Source: Burkholderia sp. lig30
GTDB lineage: Bacteria > Pseudomonadota > Gammaproteobacteria > Burkholderiales > Burkholderiaceae
NCBI RefSeq assembly: GCF_000687455.2
Contig: NZ_JGVW01000060.1
Location: 1-64,000, forward strand
DNA length: 64,000 nucleotides
Direction of reading: 5' to 3'
How positions within the stretch are numbered: the first letter of the stretch is position 1; each line of letters begins with the position of its first letter. The position numbers were made by a program, and so were the translations under genes. Positions 42,900 through 53,178 of the stretch are shown here, one piece after another. The notes under the pieces were generated by a model that was not told where the DNA came from, ran no database searches, and worked only from the letters and a program-made list of their open reading frames with translations.

Positions 42900-45140
42900 C
42901 TACCGGTCACCCAGCCGCCGCGCGTACGCGTCCGGCTCCAGCGGCTGGCTGAACAGAAAGCCTTGCTGCTTGTCGCAGCCGATTTCCCGCAGAAACGACG
43001 CCTGCGCCTCGGTCTCGACACCTTCGGCCGTGACTTTCATCCCGAGCGAATGCGCCATCGCGACGACCGCCTGCGTGATCGCGACCGAATCGCGGTGATC
43101 CGGCACGCCGGCGACGAACGAGCGGTCGACCTTCAGGTTGTGCAGCGGGAAGCGCTTCAGGTACGACAGCGACGAATAGCCGGTGCCGAAGTCGTCGACG
43201 GAGATGCGGACCTTCATGTCCGTCAGCGCCTTGAGCATCGGCATCACCGTGTCGCTGTCGTTCATCAGCAGCCCCTCGGTGATTTCCAGTTCGAGCGCGG
43301 ACGGATCGAGTCCCGCTTGCGCGAGACTGCGGCTCACGCACTCGACGAGCCCGTCGTGGAACTGGCGCGGCGACAGGTTGACGGCCATCACGAGATCGGG
43401 CGCGATCGTGCGGCGCCATTCGGCGGCCTGCCTGCATGCCGTTTCGAGTACCCACTGGCCGATCGCGACGATGAGCCCGGTATCCTCGGCGACCGGAACG
43501 AATTCCGCCGGCGACAACGGCCCGAGCTCCCGGCTCGTCCAGCGCAACAGCGCCTCCGCGCCGACCGTGCGGCCGCTGCGGCCGTCGACGACCGGCTGAT
43601 ACGCAAGCCTGAGATCGCGCGCGACGATCGCGCGCCGCAGCGATTGCTCGATCGCGAAGCGGCGCTGCAGCCGCTGGTTCAGTTGCTCGGTGAAGAACGT
43701 GAAGTTGTTGCGCCCGCGCTGCTTCGCGTCGTACATCGCGGAATCGGCGTTGCGCATCAGCGTCGCGGCGTCGCGGCCGTCGCGCGGCGACAGGCTGATG
43801 CCGACCGACACGCCGAGGTAATACTCGTTGTTGGCCGCCTCGAACGGCTTGCCGATCGCGTCGATGACCTGCCGGGCGAGCGCAGCCAGCACTTCCGTGT
43901 CGTCGCACGCGTTGACCATGATGACGAACTCGTCGCCGCCGACGCGCGCGAGCGCATGCCGATCGCCGACGCAGCACGCGAGCCGCGTCGCCACGCTGCG
44001 CAGCAGTGCGTCCCCCGCGTCGTGGCCGGCCGTGTCGTTGACCTTCTTGAAACCGTCGAGATCGATGAAGAGGATCGCGACGCGGGCAGGCTCACCGCCG
44101 GTCTCGAACGCCTCGCGCATCCGTTCGCCGAGCCACGCCCGGTTGTAAAGGCCGGTCAGCGCGTCGCGCGTCGCCAGATAGCGAAGCTGCCGCTGCGCTT
44201 CGCGCACCGGCCCGACATCGTTGAACGAGACCAGCGCGGACTGGGCTTCGACCTCCCCCGGCTTGACGATCGGCACCGCGTTGCCGCTGACCCAGATCAC
44301 GTCGCCGTCGGTCAGCCCGAGGCCGACCGAATAGCCGAGCCGCGGCTTGCCGCTCGCGATCACGCTGCGGCTCGGCCACTCGGCGGGCGACAGCGGCGCG
44401 CCGTCCTCCCGCAGGATTCGCGTCAGCACGGTCGAGATGCCGTGGCCGACGAGGCAGTCCTTCGCGTGCAGCATCCGCTGCGCGCTCGGGTTGCTCGCGA
44501 GCACGATTCCGTCGCGGGAGACGACGAGGATCCCTTCGTTCAGGTTGTTGACGACGAGCCGGTGATGCTCCTCGCTGCGCGCCAGTTGCCGGGCCATCCG
44601 GTCCTGCTGAACCGCAAGCCCCGCGCTGTTGCCGATGTCGCGCAACAGCGCTTCTTCCTCGTCGCTGGGGCGGCGCGGCGTGCGGTAATAGACAGCGAAC
44701 GCGCCCAGCACGCGGCCGGCGTCGTCGAGAAACGGAACGGACCAGCACGAACGCAGGCCGAGCGGCAGCGCGACCTGGCGGTAGGCGGCCCATAGCGGAT
44801 CCGTCGCGATATCTTCGACCGTGACCATGCGGCGCTCGAACATCGCGGTGCCGCAAGAGCCCGCGGCCGGCCCGATCGGCACGCCGTCGATCGCGGCGCC
44901 GTAGTGCGCGGGCAACGACGGTGCCGCGCCGAGGCGGATGTGCTTGCGGTCGTCGTCGAGCAACACGATCGTGCACGACGCGCCTTCGCCCAACAGCGCC
45001 TCGGCCCGCCGGCACACTTCCATCAGCAGCTCCGGCAGCGGCGTGTTGCGCGTGATCAGGCGCAGCACAGTCTGCTCCGACGCAAGCACCTCAGCGGCGA
45101 GACCCAGACTGTAGCGGGGACTTTGCGGTTCAGTGTTCAA
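42900..45140 (-). CDS. GAF-PAS-GGDEF-EAL cyclic-di-GMP protein
   Basis: A 746-residue cytoplasmic protein. GAF domain (about 30-185: ASCTIVLLDDDRKHIRLGAA, GSCGTAMF), PAS domain (about 190-310), diguanylate cyclase domain with intact GGDEF (ARVGGDEFVIM) and phosphodiesterase domain with intact EAL (VGAEALLRWT), the catalytic ELEITEGLLMND and VDDFGTGYSSLSYLKRFP. Both active sites look complete, so it could make and degrade c-di-GMP; which prevails is unclear. No membrane segment. It is monocistronic and lies just inside the left 39-bp relic. Confidence 0.94.
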   Translation of the reverse strand: MNTEPQSPRYSLGLAAEVLASEQTVLRLITRNTPLPELLMEVCRRAEALLGEGASCTIVLLDDDRKHIRLGAAPSLPAHYGAAIDGVPIGPAAGSCGTAMFERRMVTVEDIATDPLWAAYRQVALPLGLRSCWSVPFLDDAGRVLGAFAVYYRTPRRPSDEEEALLRDIGNSAGLAVQQDRMARQLARSEEHHRLVVNNLNEGILVVSRDGIVLASNPSAQRMLHAKDCLVGHGISTVLTRILREDGAPLSPAEWPSRSVIASGKPRLGYSVGLGLTDGDVIWVSGNAVPIVKPGEVEAQSALVSFNDVGPVREAQRQLRYLATRDALTGLYNRAWLGERMREAFETGGEPARVAILFIDLDGFKKVNDTAGHDAGDALLRSVATRLACCVGDRHALARVGGDEFVIMVNACDDTEVLAALARQVIDAIGKPFEAANNEYYLGVSVGISLSPRDGRDAATLMRNADSAMYDAKQRGRNNFTFFTEQLNQRLQRRFAIEQSLRRAIVARDLRLAYQPVVDGRSGRTVGAEALLRWTSRELGPLSPAEFVPVAEDTGLIVAIGQWVLETACRQAAEWRRTIAPDLVMAVNLSPRQFHDGLVECVSRSLAQAGLDPSALELEITEGLLMNDSDTVMPMLKALTDMKVRISVDDFGTGYSSLSYLKRFPLHNLKVDRSFVAGVPDHRDSVAITQAVVAMAHSLGMKVTAEGVETEAQASFLREIGCDKQQGFLFSQPLEPDAYARRLGDR

Positions 45141-45304
45141 GGGGAAGCCTGCCGTTCGTTCTCGTTCAAATCTGCTGCGCCCAACTCGTTATCGGCACGT
45201 CAAGCGCTCGCGTACACCCGGGTTTACGCTAACACAAAACAGTGACAAATCAGGCGCCGCACCTGAACGGCTGCGGCAATCCATCAAACACCGGCCCGCC
45301 CGGC

Positions 45305-46684
45305 TCAATGCAGCGGAACGGTCACGCCTGCCGCGCCCTCCTCCTGCGCGCCCTGCGCCGGCCGGCACTTGACGACCGCATGCAGCGCGAGCGCCGCCAC
45401 GAGCGCGGGCAGCGCAAGCAGGCTGAACACATCGCCGACATGCCAGCCCAGCCCCATCAGCAACGCGCCGACGAATGCGCCGGCCACGCCGCCGATCCGC
45501 CCGACACCCAGCATCCACGCGACCCCGGTCGCACGCCCCTGGGTCGGATACAGGCTCGCCGCGTAGGCGGACATCGACGTCACCGCGCTCGTGACCACGG
45601 TGCCGCACAGGAAGATCAGCGTGCCGAGCCACGCCGCGTGACCGAGCGTGCGCCCGACCACCAGCACCAGCGCGCCGGCCAGCAGGTACGCGCAGACGAT
45701 CGTGCGATTCGCGTTGAAGCGGTCCATCAGCCAGCCGGCGCACAGATTGCCGACCACGCCGCCGAGCGGAAACAGCGACGTCATCAACGCGCCGTGCCCG
45801 GCGTCGAAGCCCGCATCGCGAAACAGCGTCGGCATCCAGTTGGTCAGCAGGTAGTAAATCAGCAAGCCCATGAAATACGCGGCCCACAGCAACACCGTGC
45901 GCGCCCGGTAGCCGGACGACAGCACGAGCGCGAGCGCCGATCGGCCGACGGACGGGTCGGCGTGCGGGCGCGCCGCGGCGAACGCGACATCGTCGAACGA
46001 GCGGCCCGGCGCGATGCGCGCGAGGATGCGGGCGATGCGCGCGTGGCGGCCGGGGCGCACCGCGAGGAACTGGGCGGACTCCGGCAGGAATGCGACGAGG
46101 AACACGGCCAGCACGATCGGCCCGATTCCGCCCGCGCTCAGCACGCTTGGCCAGCCGAAGTGCGGAATCAGCCACGCGGATGCGACGCCGCCGGCCGCGA
46201 GCCCGCATGAGAAGCCGCAGAACATCGCATTGACGACGATGCCCCGCACGCGCGCCGGCGCGTATTCGGACATCAGGGTGACGGCGTTGGGCATCGCGGC
46301 GCCAAGCCCCAGGCCGGTCAGCACACGGTACGCGGTCAGCTCGCCGATGGTCTGCGCGTGCGCGGACACGAGGCTCCATACGCCGAAGCACGCGACGGAC
46401 AGCACCAGCACGGTCTTGCGGCCGAGCCGGTCCGCACACGGGCCGGCGGCCAGCGCGCCGACGCCGAGCCCGGCGAGCGCCGCGCTCATCACCGGGCCGA
46501 GCGCGCTGCGCGCAATGCCCCAGTCATGCACGAGCGACGGCGCGATGAAGCCGATCGCCGCCGTGTCGTAGCCGTCGGCGGCGACGACGAGAAAGCACAG
46601 GACCAGGATCAGCCACTGACAGGGGGAAAAGCGCTCGCCGTCGATGAACGACTGGACGTCGAGCGTACGGGCAGGTTGATTCAT
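45305..46684 (-). CDS. MFS transporter, aromatic acid:H+ symporter (AAHS) type
   Basis: A 459-residue twelve-helix transporter. TM1 carries the AAHS signature DGYDTAAIGFIAPSL. The loop 2-3 motif is GPCADRLGRKTVLV, and FLPESAQFLA ends the first half. Relatives PcaK/BenK import 4-hydroxybenzoate, protocatechuate or benzoate. AAGGAGAC precedes the start. It diverges from an AraC-type regulator related to PobR across a 360-bp gap, which supports an aromatic-acid substrate. No catabolic gene is adjacent. Confidence 0.92.
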   Translation of the reverse strand: MNQPARTLDVQSFIDGERFSPCQWLILVLCFLVVAADGYDTAAIGFIAPSLVHDWGIARSALGPVMSAALAGLGVGALAAGPCADRLGRKTVLVLSVACFGVWSLVSAHAQTIGELTAYRVLTGLGLGAAMPNAVTLMSEYAPARVRGIVVNAMFCGFSCGLAAGGVASAWLIPHFGWPSVLSAGGIGPIVLAVFLVAFLPESAQFLAVRPGRHARIARILARIAPGRSFDDVAFAAARPHADPSVGRSALALVLSSGYRARTVLLWAAYFMGLLIYYLLTNWMPTLFRDAGFDAGHGALMTSLFPLGGVVGNLCAGWLMDRFNANRTIVCAYLLAGALVLVVGRTLGHAAWLGTLIFLCGTVVTSAVTSMSAYAASLYPTQGRATGVAWMLGVGRIGGVAGAFVGALLMGLGWHVGDVFSLLALPALVAALALHAVVKCRPAQGAQEEGAAGVTVPLH

Positions 46685-47044
46685 GTTGCGTCTCCTTGTT
46701 GTCCGGGCGCGCGCGCGCCGGTGTCTCCATGTCTTGTATCGCGGTGCGCCGGGCGAGCATTGCCGATCCCGCGCATCGCCTCGTTGCACTGTGCGCGAGT
46801 GGCGCGGGGCTCACCCCCTCCCGGAGGACGACCCGTCCGTCGCACGCACCGCCCACATGATCAGTTATCCTTATTTGCCTGACGGAATGCCTGTCGGCCC
46901 CTCTGGCGAAGATGGCGCGGCATCGCGGCGTCGTGCGACTCAGGCCACCCCGTTCGGCAAAAAAAGTATAGAGGCGCGACAGCCGCGCCGATTGGACAAA
47001 CGCATCAAGCAGCAGGACAATTTGTACAGAGGAGGGCAAACCAC
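46685..47044. promoter_or_regulatory. Divergent promoter region between AAHS transporter and AraC regulator
   Basis: A 360-bp gap without genes. Its right half (46950-47044) is A/T-richer and carries repeated TTTGTAC-type sequence near 47021. It probably contains both promoters and the AraC-family binding site, but I cannot mark the boxes with confidence. Confidence 0.4.
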
Positions 47045-47941
47045 ATGAGGAGAATCCCTAATTACGACCTGTATGGCGAATCGGCGCGTCCGCCTTGGTA
47101 TGACGCGTTCAACTTCGAGTGGATACCGGAGCGCAGCCGTCCGAACGACTGGCATATCGCCGCTCACCGGCACGATGCGCTATTGCAGATTTTGTACATT
47201 CGCGACGGAACCGGGCATGTCGTGATCGAAAGCGTGAAGCACGCGTTCGACCCGCCCTGCATCGTGCTGCTGCCGGCGCAGACCGTCCATGCGTTCGAGT
47301 TCATGCCGGAGATCGACGGCCTCGTCATCACGGTCGCGCAGCGCGCGCTCGAAGCGCTCGTCAAGGCGGCCGCGCCCGGCATCCTGCCGATCCTGCAGCA
47401 CGCGGCGGTGATTCCCGTCAGGGAGCCGGACGCGAGCGTGTCGATGCTGATGCCGCTCTTCGAATTGCTGGAGCACGAATTCCGCGGCGCCGCGCGCGGC
47501 CGCGCCGCCGCCGGGATGGCGCTCCTGGTTGCGCTGTTCGTGCAGATCGCGCGCCTGAGCGACGTCGCCGCATCGCCGTCGCACGGCGGCACCGATCGCC
47601 GCGGCGCGCTGTTGCGGCGCTTTCGCGAATTGATCGCCGCGCACTTCCGCGAGCATCGGCCGGTCGAGTTCTACGCGGGCCGGCTCGGCGTCACGGCGCC
47701 CTATCTTGCGCGGATGTGCCGGGAAGCACTCGGCCTCTCGCCGACGGCGATCGTCAACGAACACGTGATTCGCGAGGCCCAGCGCGATCTCGTCTATTCG
47801 AATCTGAGCGTCAAGCAGATCGCGCACGAAATGGGCTTCGAGGACAGCGCCTATTTCAGCCGCTATTTCCGCAAGCAAACCGGCCTCACGCCGGGCGAGT
47901 TCCGCGAATCGGCTCACCACGACCTGATGCTCGCGCGCTGA
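47045..47941 (+). CDS. AraC-family regulator, PobR-like
   Basis: A 298-residue regulator with an N-terminal cupin-like sensing domain (AAHRHDALLQILYIRDGTGH, PPCIVLLPAQTVHAFEF) and a C-terminal AraC double helix-turn-helix (LGVTAPYLARMCREALG, VKQIAHEMGFEDSAYFSRYF). The arrangement resembles PobR-type activators of 4-hydroxybenzoate metabolism. GAGGAGGG precedes the ATG. It probably controls the divergent AAHS transporter. Confidence 0.92.
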   Translation: MRRIPNYDLYGESARPPWYDAFNFEWIPERSRPNDWHIAAHRHDALLQILYIRDGTGHVVIESVKHAFDPPCIVLLPAQTVHAFEFMPEIDGLVITVAQRALEALVKAAAPGILPILQHAAVIPVREPDASVSMLMPLFELLEHEFRGAARGRAAAGMALLVALFVQIARLSDVAASPSHGGTDRRGALLRRFRELIAAHFREHRPVEFYAGRLGVTAPYLARMCREALGLSPTAIVNEHVIREAQRDLVYSNLSVKQIAHEMGFEDSAYFSRYFRKQTGLTPGEFRESAHHDLMLAR

Positions 47942-48026
47942 GACGGCTGCACGCGGCGAACGCCGTCGCCGCCGCTTGCACACGCCAACGCCAACGCATG
48001 CCGGCCGCTCGCCCCCTGCCGCGCGC

Positions 48027-49007
48027 TTACAGGCGGGCGACAGCCGCCTGCCCTGCGTCGCCCACGAGCCGCAGCACGCCCGACTCGCCGGCCAGCAGCG
48101 CGCGGTTTTCCTCGGCGGCGGCGCGCAAGTAGTCCCACAGCGCCTGGACGCGCCGCAGCTTGCGCAAGTCCTCGCGGCAATAGAGCCAGAAGCAGCGCGT
48201 CAACCCGACTTCATCGGGCAGCACCGGCACGAGCGCCGGTTGCTGCGCGGCGATGAAGCAAGGCAGGATCGCCAGCCCGCCGCCCTGCAGCGTCGCGAAA
48301 TACTGCGCGATCACGCTCGTCGTGCGCAGCCCCGCCGTCGCGCCGGGCACGGTGCGTTCGAGATAGAGCAGCTCGTTGCTGAACGCCAGGTCGTCCACGT
48401 AGCTGATGAACGCGTGGCGGGCCAGGTCGTCCTTGCCGCCGATGGGCGGATGGCTCGCCAGATACTCGCGCGTCGCATACAGCCGCAGCTGGTAGTCGCA
48501 CAGCTTGGTGAACACGTAAGGGCCGCGATCGGGGCGCTCGATCGTGACGGCCAGATCGGCCTCGCGCTTGGTCAGGCTGACGAAGTGCGGCACCGGCAGC
48601 AGATCCACGGTGACGTGAGGATGCGCGGCGCGAAAGCGGGTCAGTTGCGGCGCGAGGAAGAAGCAGCCGAAACCCTCGGTCGAGCCGATCCGCACGTGGC
48701 CGGACAACGCATGCCCGGTGTTCGCGACCTGGTCGCAGGCCGACTGCACGGTGGTCTCCATCGCATCGGCATAGGCGACCAGCCGCTGCCCTTCGGCCGT
48801 GAGCGTGAAGCCGCCGGAGCGGGACTTGTCGAACAGCAGCGTGCCCATCGCCTCCTCCAGCGCGCGAATGCGGCGGGCCACGGTGGTGTAGTCCACGCCG
48901 AGCCGCTTGGCGGCGCCGCTCGCGCGCTGCGTGCGCGCCACCTCCAGGAAGAAACGCAGGTCGTCCCAGTTGAGATGGGCCGGGGCCGGGTCGGAATGAA
49001 TGGGCAT
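48027..49007 (-). CDS. LysR-type regulator of the transporter-mmsAB operon
   Basis: A 326-residue LysR protein with an N-terminal winged helix (WDDLRFFLEVARTQRASGAA, DYTTVARRIRALEEAMG) and a substrate domain from about residue 95. It diverges from the MHS transporter-mmsA-mmsB operon over 170 bp that contains a perfect inverted repeat. Likely ligand: 3-hydroxyisobutyrate, a valine intermediate or a related acid; this is inferred from the genes it faces. Confidence 0.93.
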   Translation of the reverse strand: MPIHSDPAPAHLNWDDLRFFLEVARTQRASGAAKRLGVDYTTVARRIRALEEAMGTLLFDKSRSGGFTLTAEGQRLVAYADAMETTVQSACDQVANTGHALSGHVRIGSTEGFGCFFLAPQLTRFRAAHPHVTVDLLPVPHFVSLTKREADLAVTIERPDRGPYVFTKLCDYQLRLYATREYLASHPPIGGKDDLARHAFISYVDDLAFSNELLYLERTVPGATAGLRTTSVIAQYFATLQGGGLAILPCFIAAQQPALVPVLPDEVGLTRCFWLYCREDLRKLRRVQALWDYLRAAAEENRALLAGESGVLRLVGDAGQAAVARL

Positions 49008-49060
49008 CGGAGAGGCGGGCTTGGGGTGTCAGGGGAGCGAACGGGGCGCGAACGGGGCGC

Positions 49061-49080
49061 GATATGCATTTTTGCATATC
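49061..49080. promoter_or_regulatory. Perfect inverted repeat, probable LysR operator
   Basis: GATATGCA-TTTT-TGCATATC: eight-base arms with a four-base spacer, containing the T-N11-A pattern of LysR sites. It lies 54 bp before the lysR start and 98 bp before the transporter start, right for auto-repression and divergent activation. Two copies of GAACGGGGCGC precede it. Confidence 0.65.
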
Positions 49081-49177
49081 CAACCGGATTCTTTGTCGCT
49101 ACATCGCAGTTGCATGCATAACTATACTCGACCGCAACCTGCAGCCTCGAAGCGGCGGGACAGACAAAGGAGACACC

Positions 49178-50491
49178 ATGCAAACGCCATCCACCCTCGA
49201 TGAGCACGTCGCCGCCGGGCGGCCGGTGCGCACCGCGAAGGACCATCTGCTGGCCGGCTGGGCCAGCATGACCGGCACGACGATCGAGTGGTACGACTTC
49301 TTCCTGTACGGCACCGCCGCCGCGCTCGTGTTCAACCGCATCTTCTTCCCGTCGCTCGATCCCGTCGTCGGCACGCTGGCCGCCTTCGGCACGTTCGCGG
49401 TGGGCTTCATCGGACGACCGATGGGCGGCATCGTGTTCGGCCACTTCGGCGACCGCATCGGCCGCAAGTCGATGCTGATGATCACGCTGCTGCTGATGGG
49501 TGTGCCGAGCATGATCATCGGGCTGATCCCGTCGTACGACCGGATCGGCTACTGGTCCACGGCGATCCTCGTCGCGATGCGCTTCCTGCAGGGGATGGCG
49601 GTCGGCGGCGAATGGGGCGGCGCGGTGCTGATGGCCGTCGAACACGCGCCGAAGGGCCGCAAGGGCCTGTTCGGCAGCCTGCCGCAGACCGGCGTCGGCC
49701 TGGGGCTGATCCTGTCGTCGCTCGCGATGACCGCCGTGGCGGCAATGCCGGAGGCCGACATGCTGTCGTGGGGCTGGCGCATTCCGTTCCTCGCGAGCAT
49801 CGCGCTCGTGGGCCTCGGCTGGTTCATCCGCCTGAAGGTGCCGGAGTCGCCCGACTTCCAGAAGATGAAGACCCAGGGCAAGGCCGTGAACGCGCCGGTG
49901 CTGACGGCCATCCGCAATCATCCGCGCGAGGTGCTGACCATCATCGGCGCGCGCGCCGCCGAGAACACCTGGTTCTACATGGTGGTCACGTTCTCGCTGG
50001 CCTATGCGACCAACAGCCTGCACATCCCGAAGGCCGACGTGCTGCACGCCGTCACCGCAGGCGCGGCGCTGTCGCTCGTGACGATGCCGCTGTGCGGCCA
50101 CCTGAGCGACCTGGTCGGCCAGCGCCGCATGTTCGCGTGCGGCCTCGTGCTGATGTGCGCGTTCGCGGCGCCGTTCTTCGCGATGCTCGGCACGCTGCAC
50201 GCGTCGCTCGTGTGGTGGGCGATCGTGCTCGGCCTCGGCGTCGTGTTCCCGATCCTGTATGCGCCCGAATCGCTGCTGTTCGCGAGACAGTTCCCGGCGG
50301 AGATCCGCTACAGCGGCATCTCGCTGTCGGTGCAGCTCGCCGGCATCCTCGGCGGCGGCTTTGCGCCGATGATCGCGACCTCGCTGCTCGCCGCCGGCCA
50401 CGGCAACCCGCACTACGTGGTCGCCTATCTGGTCGGGCTCGGCGTATTCGCGCTGCTCTGCACGCTGCTGATGCGAAGCCCGCGCGACTGA
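49178..50491 (+). CDS. MFS transporter, metabolite:H+ symporter (MHS) family
   Basis: A 437-residue twelve-helix transporter. It has the MHS opening GTTIEWYDFFLYGTAAAL, the motif GHFGDRIGRKSML and the central RFLQGMAVGGEWGGAVLMAVE. AAAGGAGACACC precedes the ATG. It is the first gene of the operon, 90 bp before mmsA, so the substrate is probably a branched C4-C5 acid such as 3-hydroxyisobutyrate or methylmalonate. Relatives carry shikimate, alpha-ketoglutarate or proline-betaine. Confidence 0.92.
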   Translation: MQTPSTLDEHVAAGRPVRTAKDHLLAGWASMTGTTIEWYDFFLYGTAAALVFNRIFFPSLDPVVGTLAAFGTFAVGFIGRPMGGIVFGHFGDRIGRKSMLMITLLLMGVPSMIIGLIPSYDRIGYWSTAILVAMRFLQGMAVGGEWGGAVLMAVEHAPKGRKGLFGSLPQTGVGLGLILSSLAMTAVAAMPEADMLSWGWRIPFLASIALVGLGWFIRLKVPESPDFQKMKTQGKAVNAPVLTAIRNHPREVLTIIGARAAENTWFYMVVTFSLAYATNSLHIPKADVLHAVTAGAALSLVTMPLCGHLSDLVGQRRMFACGLVLMCAFAAPFFAMLGTLHASLVWWAIVLGLGVVFPILYAPESLLFARQFPAEIRYSGISLSVQLAGILGGGFAPMIATSLLAAGHGNPHYVVAYLVGLGVFALLCTLLMRSPRD

Positions 50492-50581
50492 CCGTCCGTT
50501 TTTCCCTTTGTCCGCCGGGCGGCGCGTTCGCGCCTGCCGCGGCCTCCCCTTGTCGTCGATTTCCCGTTACGGAGACTTTCC

Positions 50582-52105
50582 ATGAATGCTGCCGTTCCCC
50601 ACGCCGCCGTCAACCTCGCCACCGCCAAGCTGCTGATCGACGGCCAGTTCGTCGATTCGCAGACCCAGGAATGGGGCAACGTCGTCAATCCCGCCACGCA
50701 GGAAGTGATCGGCCGTGTGCCGTACGCGACCCTCGACGAAATCGATGCCGCGATCGCGTCGGCCCGGCGCGCGTTCGACACCTGGCGCGTCACGCCGATC
50801 GGCACGCGCATGCGCATCATGCTGAAGTTCCAGGATCTGGTGCGCCGCAACCTCGAACGCATCGCCCGCACGCTCACCGCCGAGCAGGGCAAGACGCTGC
50901 CCGACGCGCAAGGCGACATCTTCCGCGGCCTCGAAGTCGTCGAGCACGCGTGCTCGGTCGGCACGCTGCAGCTCGGCGAATTCGCGGAAAACGTCGCCGG
51001 CGGCGTCGACACCTATACGCTGCGCCAGCCGATCGGCGTGTGCGCGGGCATCACGCCGTTCAACTTCCCGGGCATGATCCCGCTGTGGATGTTCCCGATG
51101 GCGATCGTCTGCGGCAACACCTTCGTGCTGAAGCCGTCGGAACAGGACCCGCTGTCCACCATGCAGCTCGTCGAGCTGGCCATCGAGGCGGGCGTGCCGC
51201 CGGGCGTGCTGAACGTCGTGCACGGCGGCAAGACCGCGGTGGACCGGCTGTGCACGCATCCGGACGTGAAGGCGATCTCGTTCGTCGGCTCGACCCGCGT
51301 CGGCACGCACGTCTACAACCTCGGCAGCGAGCACGGCAAGCGGGTGCAGTCGATGATGGGCGCGAAGAACCACGCAGTCGTGCTGCCGGACGCCCATCGC
51401 GGCCAGACGATCAACGCGCTGGTGGGCGCCGGCTTCGGCGCCGCAGGCCAGCGCTGCATGGCGACCTCGGTCGTCGTGCTGGTCGGCGAGACCCGCGAAT
51501 GGCTGCCGGAACTGGTCGAAAAGGCGAAACTGCTCAAGGTCAGCGCCGGCCATGAGCCGGGCACCGACGTCGGCCCGGTGATCTCGCCGGCGGCCCGCGC
51601 GCGCATCACCGGCCTGATCGACGAAGGCGTGAAGGCCGGCGCGACGCTGCTGCTCGACGGCCGCGACGTGAAGGTGCCCGGCTACGAGAACGGCAACTTC
51701 GTCGGCCCGACGATCTTCTCCGGCGTGACGACCGACATGTCGATCTACACCGACGAAATCTTCGGCCCGGTGGTGGTGGTGCTGGAAGTCGACACGCTCG
51801 ACGACGCGATCGCGCTGGTCAACAAGAACCCGATGGGCAACGGCGTGGGCCTCTTCACGCAAAGCGGCGCGGCCGCCCGCAAGTTCCAGAGCGAGATCGA
51901 CGTCGGCCAGGTCGGCATCAACATCCCGATCCCGGTGCCGGTGCCCTACTTCAGCTTCACCGGCTCGCGCGGCTCGAAGCTCGGCGATCTCGGCCCGTAC
52001 GGCAAGCAGGTCGTGCAGTTCTACACGCAGACGAAGACGGTGACCGCGCGCTGGTTCGACGACGCGCCGGCCGGCGGCGTGAACACGACGATCGCACTGC
52101 GCTGA
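50582..52105 (+). CDS. mmsA: CoA-acylating methylmalonate-semialdehyde dehydrogenase
   Basis: A 507-residue aldehyde dehydrogenase of the MmsA branch. ITPFNFPGM (Asn161), catalytic Cys292 in [10 protein letters not shown], and the family-specific [16 protein letters not shown]. It lacks the general-base Glu found in hydrolytic aldehyde dehydrogenases, as expected for CoA-dependent enzymes. It converts (methyl)malonate semialdehyde to propionyl- or acetyl-CoA in valine and beta-alanine catabolism. It lies between its transporter and mmsB; the upstream sequence has ACGGAGACTTTCC as ribosome site. Confidence 0.96.
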   Translation: MNAAVPHAAVNLATAKLLIDGQFVDSQTQEWGNVVNPATQEVIGRVPYATLDEIDAAIASARRAFDTWRVTPIGTRMRIMLKFQDLVRRNLERIARTLTAEQGKTLPDAQGDIFRGLEVVEHACSVGTLQLGEFAENVAGGVDTYTLRQPIGVCAGITPFNFPGMIPLWMFPMAIVCGNTFVLKPSEQDPLSTMQLVELAIEAGVPPGVLNVVHGGKTAVDRLCTHPDVKAISFVGSTRVGTHVYNLGSEHGKRVQSMMGAKNHAVVLPDAHRGQTINALVGAGFGAAGQRCMATSVVVLVGETREWLPELVEKAKLLKVSAGHEPGTDVGPVISPAARARITGLIDEGVKAGATLLLDGRDVKVPGYENGNFVGPTIFSGVTTDMSIYTDEIFGPVVVVLEVDTLDDAIALVNKNPMGNGVGLFTQSGAAARKFQSEIDVGQVGINIPIPVPVPYFSFTGSRGSKLGDLGPYGKQVVQFYTQTKTVTARWFDDAPAGGVNTTIALR

Positions 52106-52120
52106 CACAGGGAGCGACAC

Positions 52121-53017
52121 ATGGAAATCGCATTCATCGGGCTCGGCAACATGGGCGGCCCCATGGCCGCCAACCTGCTCAAGGCCGGCCACGCGCTGAC
52201 GGTGTTCGATCTCGACCGCGGCGCGGTGGAGGCCGCCGTGCACGCCGGCGCGGCCACCGCCGCGTCGCCGCGCGAAGCCGCGGCCGGCGCCCGCGTCGTC
52301 ATCACGATGCTGCCTGCCGCGCAGCACGTCCGAAGCGTCTATCTGGATGCGGACGGCGTGCTGGCCGGCGCGCGCCCCGGCACGACGCTGATCGACTGCA
52401 GCACGATCGATCCCGCCACGGCGCGCGCCGTGGCCGACGCCGCCGCGCGCCAGGACTGCCCGTTCGCCGACGCACCCGTCTCCGGCGGCACCGGCGGCGC
52501 GCAGGCCGGCACGCTGACGTTCATGGTCGGCGCCGGCGACGACGTGTTCGAGCGCATCCGTCCCGTGCTGCTGGACATGGGCAAGAACGTCGTGCACTGC
52601 GGCGCGCTCGGCACCGGGCAGGTCGCCAAGATCTGCAACAACCTGCTGCTCGGCATCTCGATGATGGGCGTGTCCGAGGCGATGGCGCTCGGCGTGTCGC
52701 TCGGGATCGATCCTGCCGTGCTGGCGGGCATCATCAACACGTCGACGGGGCGCTGCTGGAGCTCGGATACCTACAACCCGTATCCGGGCGTGCTGCCCGC
52801 GGCCCCGGCCGCGCGCGGCTATGCGGGCGGCTTCGCCGCGAACCTGATGCTGAAGGATCTGGGACTCGCGACGGAAGCGGCGCGGCACGCGCGGCAGCCG
52901 CTGTGGATGGGCGCGCTCGCGCAGCAGCTGTATCAGTCGATGAGCCAGCAGGGGCTCGGCACGCTCGACTTCTCGGCTTGCGTGAAGCTGTACGAGGCGC
53001 GCACGCCGGCCGCGTGA
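52121..53017 (+). CDS. mmsB: 3-Hydroxyisobutyrate dehydrogenase
   Basis: A 298-residue beta-hydroxyacid dehydrogenase. NAD-binding FIGLGNMGGPMAANLLKAGH at the N-terminus, substrate motif DAPVSGGTGGAQAGTL, and catalytic Lys in GTGQVAKICNNLLL. It oxidises 3-hydroxyisobutyrate to methylmalonate semialdehyde, the substrate of MmsA. It starts 15 bp after mmsA with GGGAGCGACAC as ribosome site, completing a two-step valine-pathway module. Confidence 0.95.
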   Translation: MEIAFIGLGNMGGPMAANLLKAGHALTVFDLDRGAVEAAVHAGAATAASPREAAAGARVVITMLPAAQHVRSVYLDADGVLAGARPGTTLIDCSTIDPATARAVADAAARQDCPFADAPVSGGTGGAQAGTLTFMVGAGDDVFERIRPVLLDMGKNVVHCGALGTGQVAKICNNLLLGISMMGVSEAMALGVSLGIDPAVLAGIINTSTGRCWSSDTYNPYPGVLPAAPAARGYAGGFAANLMLKDLGLATEAARHARQPLWMGALAQQLYQSMSQQGLGTLDFSACVKLYEARTPAA

Positions 53018-53178
53018 CGCTGCACGAAGGCGCAACGGCCGTCTTCATGCCGCATGCCGACCCGAGATGTGCACGGGCCGGCATGCGGCCCCGCTTCCGG
53101 CGGCGGCGCGCGGCCGCCGGATTCCGCGATGCGCGCACCCGACCTTCGGACAACGCATCACGCCCCCCCGTCGCTCCT

